From NCBI GenBank assembly GCA_023014485.1, contig JAJOZX010001077.1, forward strand, positions 961,838 through 1,025,837: a stretch of DNA of 64,000 nt, in the 5' to 3' direction. The notes under the pieces are model-generated. The model did not search any database. It saw only the letters and a program-made list of their open reading frames with translations, and was not told where the DNA came from. The first letter of the stretch is position 1; each line of letters opens with the position of its first letter. Origin of the DNA: Bathynomus jamesi (lineage: Eukaryota; Arthropoda; Malacostraca; Isopoda; Cirolanidae). This document shows, in pieces, positions 58,920 to 64,000 of this stretch. The position numbers and the translations under genes were made by a program.

Positions 58920-59188
58920 GTTAAAACACATTTAGACGAATCCCAATATTAACAATAAAAGAAATACAATTAATCCGAAATAAATAAAACACCAAATTGA
59001 CCACAGAAAATAACAGTACACATTATATATACAACCAAAAGAATTAAATTGAAAAGTCTATAAATTATATACTTTTATATTATTTTTTTATAAAGTAATT
59101 GAGGAATCGCAGTTCATTTGTTTTCAATTAATTCGTACTTTCATGCTAGTATATTCAATTAACAATAAAAGAAAAATAACAGTACACA
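58920..59188. other. AT-rich spacer
   Basis: Contains a loose direct repeat of AACAATAAAAGAAATA and AACAGTACACA (58,952 and 59,160). No gene seen. Confidence 0.45.
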
Positions 59189-60967
59189 CTGTATATATAT
59201 ATATAATATATAAAGTATATATATATATATATATAAAGTATATATATATATAAAGTATATATATATATATATATAAAGTATATATATATATATAAAGTAT
59301 ATATATATATATAAAGTATATATATATATATATAAAGTATATATATATATATATATAAAGTATATATATATATATATAAAGTATATATATATATATATAT
59401 ATAAAGTATATATATATATATATATAAAGTATATATATATATATAAAGTATATATATATATATATATAAAGTATATATATTATATATATAAAGTATATAT
59501 ATATATATATAAGTATATATATATATATATAAAGTATATATATATATATATATAAAGTATATATTATATATATATAAAGTATATATATATATATAAAGTA
59601 TATATATATATATATATAAAGTATATATATATATATATAAAGTATATATATATATATATATAAAGTATATACTATATATATATAAAGTATATACATATAT
59701 ATATATAAAGTATATATATATATATATATAAAGTATATATATATATATATATATAAAGTATATATATATATATATAAAGTATATATATATATATATATAA
59801 AGTATATATATATATATATATATAAGTAATATATATATATAAAGTATATATATATATATATATAAGTATATATATATATATATAAAGTATATATATATAT
59901 ATATATAAAGTATATATATATATATATAAAGTATATATATATTATATATAAAGTATATATATATATATATATATATAAAGTATATATATATATATATAAA
60001 GTATATATATATATATATAAAGTATATATATATATATATAAAGTATATATATATATATATATATAAAGTATATATATATATATATATAAAGTATATATAT
60101 ATATAGATAAAGTATATATATATATATATATAAAGTATATATATATATATATATAAAGTATATATATATATATATATAAAGTATATATATATATATATAT
60201 ATAAAGTATATATATATATATATATATATATAAAGTATATATATATATATATATATAAAGTATATATATATATATATATATAAAGTATATATATATATAT
60301 ATAAAGTATATATATATATATATATAAAGTATATATATATATATATAAAGTATATATATATATATATAAAGTATATATATATATATATATAAAGTATATA
60401 TATATATATATATAAAGTATATATATATATATATAAAGTATATATATATATATATATAAAGTATATATATATATATATATAAAGTATATATATATATATA
60501 TATAAAGTATATATATATATATATATAAAGTATATATATATATATATATAAGTATATATATATATATATATAAAGTATATATATATATATATATAAAGTA
60601 TATATATATATATATATAAAGTATATATATATATATAAAGTATATATATATATATATATAAAGTATATATATATATATATATAAAGTATATATATATATA
60701 TATATATATAAGTATATATATATATATAAAGTATATATATATATAAAGTATATATATATATATATAAAGTATATATATATATATATAAAGTATATATAAT
60801 ATATTATATATATATATATAAAGTATATATATATATATAAAGTATATATATATATATATATATAAAGTATATATATATATATTATATATAAAGTATATAT
60901 ATATATATATATATATAAAGTATATATATATATATATATAAAGTATATATATATATATATATATAAA

Positions 60968-61010
<43 letters not shown>

Positions 61011-61084
61011 ATATATATATATATATATATATAAAGTATATATATATATATATATAAAGTATATATATATATATATATATAAAG

Positions 61085-61117
<33 letters not shown>

Positions 61118-61587
61118 AAGTATATATTATATATATAAAGTATATATATATAAAGTATATATATAATTATAAAGTTATATATCTATATATATATATATAT
61201 ATAAAGTATATATATATATATAATATATAAAGTTATATATATATATATATATAAAGTATATATATATATATTATATATATAAAGTATATATATATATATA
61301 TATATATCAAGTATATATATATATATGAAGTATATATATATATATATATATATATGATGAATAAAACCACGAAGGAAAAAGAAACACAAAGGGGTGCTCA
61401 AGCGCTTTCGTCTAATGACATCCTCAGCACCCCTTTGTGTTTCTTTTTCCTTCGTGGTTTTATTCATCATAATACTTTTCACGTGTCACTTTCGTGAAAT
61501 ATTTTTCATATATATATATGAAGTATATATATATATATATAATATATATATAAAGTATATAATATATATATATATATATATATAAAG

Positions 61588-61669
<82 letters not shown>

Positions 61670-61885
61670 TAAAGTATATATATATATATATAAAATATAT
61701 ATATATATATAAAGTATATATATATATATATATAAAGTATATATATTATATAAAGTATATATATATATATATATATATATAAAGTATATATATATATATA
61801 TATATATATAAAGTATATATATATATATATATATATTAAAGTATTATATATATATATATAAAGTATTATATATATATATATAAAG

Positions 61886-61917
<32 letters not shown>

Positions 61918-62062
61918 ATATATATATATATATATATAAAGTATATATATCTATATATATAAAGTATATATATATATATATATAAAGTATATATATATAT
62001 TATATAAAGTATATATATATATATATAAAGTATATATATCTATATATAAAGTATATATAAAA

Positions 62063-62099
<37 letters not shown>

Positions 62100-62193
62100 A
62101 TATATATTATATATATATAAAGTATATATATATATATATATAATAGTATATATATATATATATAAAGTATATATATTATATATATATATATAA

Positions 62194-62232
<39 letters not shown>

Positions 62233-62709
62233 TATATATATATATATATATATAAGTATATATATATATATATATAAAGTATATATATATATATATAAAG
62301 TATATATATATATATATATAAAGTATATATATATATATATAAAGTATATATATATATATATATATAAGTATATATATATATATATAAGTATATATATATA
62401 TATATAAAGTATATATATATATATATATATCAAGTATATATATATATATATATAATATTATATATATATAATATATATAAAGTATATATTATATATATAT
62501 AAAGTTATATATATATATATATATATATAAAGTATATTATTATTATATATATAAAGTATTATATATATATATATATATATATAAAGTATATATATATATA
62601 TAAAAGTATATATATATATATATAAAGTATATATATATATATATAAAGTATATATATATATATATAAAGTATATATATATATATATATATAAAGTATATA
62701 TATATAAAA

Positions 62710-62765
<56 letters not shown>

Positions 62766-62992
62766 TATAAAGTATATATATATATATATATATAAAGTAT
62801 ATATATATATATATATATAAAGTATATATATATATATAAAGTATATTATATATATATAAAGTATATATATATATATATATAAAGTATATATATATATATA
62901 TATAAGTATATATATATATATAATAAAGTATATATATATTATATATAAAGTATATATATATATATATATAAAGTATATATATATATATATAA
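59189..62992. repeat. AAAG(TA)n satellite, about 3.8 kb
   Basis: Units of roughly 18-30 bp, each an AAAG (or AAG) followed by TATATA runs of varying length. Long translated frames across it are only Tyr-Ile repeats and are not genes. A unique hairpin interrupts it at 61,354-61,470. Confidence 0.95.
61354..61470. repeat. Perfect 45-bp hairpin with hammerhead-like loop region
   Basis: Arms 61,354-61,398 and 61,426-61,470 are exact reverse complements, with a 27-bp loop. On the minus strand the loop with its flanks reads CTGAGGA, then TGTCATTAGAC, then GAAA, GCGCTTGA, between paired GGGGTGC and GCACCCC. This is the order of hammerhead parts. The arms and core recall Penelope terminal repeats. 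Confidence 0.8.
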
Positions 62993-64000
62993 TGTTATAA
63001 TGTTATAATGTTTCAGACACAACAAAGACCCTAGGATCCACTCATGGCTGGTCTACCTAACTGTGTTCGTAATCGTGTATTGTGTATACACATACGAGGA
63101 AAAGTGTAGGTGTGGCTGTAAAGACTGTACAGTAATGTAGAAATGTGTGTGCACCCATTATGGATCTCCCATTTAAAGGTGTTTGTGGGGCAAGTGAAGA
63201 TCATGAGTTTTTCAATACCTCACAGTACTATGGGGGGCACCGCTCGGCAGAGGAATCTCTTTAAATGGGGTGTGTAAGGACAGAGAGTATCCCCTAACCC
63301 AAGACGCTGCCATCCCTATATCCCACAACACTTGTGTTGAGCTGTGGGATCTATCCCCACAAAGCCTTAATTTTACTACCTTAAACTATACCCTTTCTAT
63401 CAACATGCGCGTCCAATCGATTCTTAAACATGTTTATGACGTGCTACTAATTACTTCTACCGGCAAACTATTCCAGCTATTTACTATTCTATGCGTAAAA
63501 AAGTTTTTCGCAACTGCTGTCTCGAACCTTCTACTTGTCAACTTACACCCGTTATTTCTAGTCCTATTATATTGAGATATTTCGAAAAAGCTATCTCTAT
63601 CTACGTTATCAAACCCATTCATAATTTTGAAAACCTGGATTAGATCACCCCTTAACCTCCTAGTCTCGAGTGTAGTCAATTTTAACTCTTTAAGCCTATC
63701 CTCGTACGACTTTGACCTAAGAGACGGAATCATCTTAGTTGCTCGTCTTTGAACTCTTCGATTTTGTCTATATCTTTGCGCATATGCGGATTCCAAAATT
63801 GGACGCGCGTACTCCAAATGGGGTCTAACTAATGATTTATAAAGAGGAACTATAATATCGCGCGATTTGTACTCAAAATTTCGAGCTATAAAACCTAACA
63901 CTTTGTTCGCCTTATTGACCGCCGCTGTACTTTGTTTCGCTGCTTTTAAATCACCAGTGACTATACTCCTAAATCTTTTTCCTGCTCTACGCTTGTAAAT
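62993..64000 (-). mobile_element. CR1-like LINE copy B (3' part, continues past window)
   Basis: 3' end with the ATTATAAC repeat tail lies at 62,993-63,015 against the satellite; its 3' UTR extends to about 63,390. The element runs on beyond 64,000 on the minus strand. It is close to copy A. Confidence 0.85.
63391..64000 (-). pseudogene. CR1-like RT C-terminus, copy B
   Basis: Contains LGFIARNFEYKSRDIIVPLY, VQRRATKMIPSLRSKSYEDR and RGDLIQVFKIMNGFDNVDR. Unlike copy A it keeps the segment CKLTSRRFETAVAKNFFTHR and ends near VEVISSTS and a short tail. A one-base deletion near 63,965 and the shared frame slip (QRYRQNR) make it inactive. It shows what copy A lost. Confidence 0.8.

Noticed and set aside
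58013..58927. 8-bp duplication for the BED-hAT derivative
   Set aside because: TGAAGGTC and GTTAAAAC do not match.
59124..62433. Open frames of up to 190 codons across the AT satellite
   Set aside because: They translate only to Tyr-Ile repeats from TA runs; no coding signal.
59189..62992. CRISPR-like regular repeats
   Set aside because: Unit length is variable, there are no unique spacers, and the genome is eukaryotic.

Overview
The window looks like an intergenic, repeat-saturated stretch of an arthropod nuclear genome, possibly a crustacean. The evidence is AT-rich DNA, introns with GT-AG borders, short runs of the arthropod telomere motif TTAGG/CCTAA, a Penelope-like retroelement with a GIY-YIG domain, mariner, Merlin and hAT transposons, and long TA satellites. 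I see no host protein-coding gene. Nearly every coding stretch belongs to a transposable element (TE), and most are broken.

Layout. 1-5.5 kb: two head-to-tail copies of a LINE with a C-terminal restriction-like endonuclease. 5.5-10.7 kb: a DNA transposon with about 840-bp terminal inverted repeats (TIRs) and a spliced DDE-type transposase on the minus strand. 10.7-32.9 kb: a large, old inverted duplication. Its arms carry the same decayed LINE and a LINE tail, and each arm has been hit by different elements: mariner, a 4.8-kb hAT that itself contains a Penelope-like element, two hAT MITEs, and a 5.2-kb hAT with an apparently intact six-exon transposase. The centre holds a third LINE copy. 33-41.2 kb: a tRNA-derived repeat, then a decayed hAT invaded by a young non-coding LTR retrotransposon. 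41.3-42.4 kb: a Merlin-like element with an intact 8-bp target duplication. 42.8-57.9 kb: a second, older copy of the same LTR element, opened by a hAT MITE, by a 4.5-kb element with CAYTG ends and a TTA duplication that encodes an orphan arthropod protein, and by a hAT that is itself broken by a CR1-like LINE. 58-64 kb: a hAT deletion derivative, a 3.8-kb AAAG(TA)n satellite containing a perfect 45-bp-arm hairpin, and the 3' part of a second CR1-like LINE on the minus strand.

The value of the window is its stratigraphy. Paralogous arms and paralogous LTR elements give uninterrupted versions of many insertion sites, so several element boundaries and target-site duplications (TSDs) can be read to the base. 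The most interesting items are the orphan-protein transposon at 45,395-49,939, the intact hAT gene at 27,179-30,789, the Penelope element with inverted, triplicated ends and hammerhead-like folds, and the Merlin-like element. Superfamily names are inferred from motifs, TIRs and TSDs seen by eye; no database search was possible.
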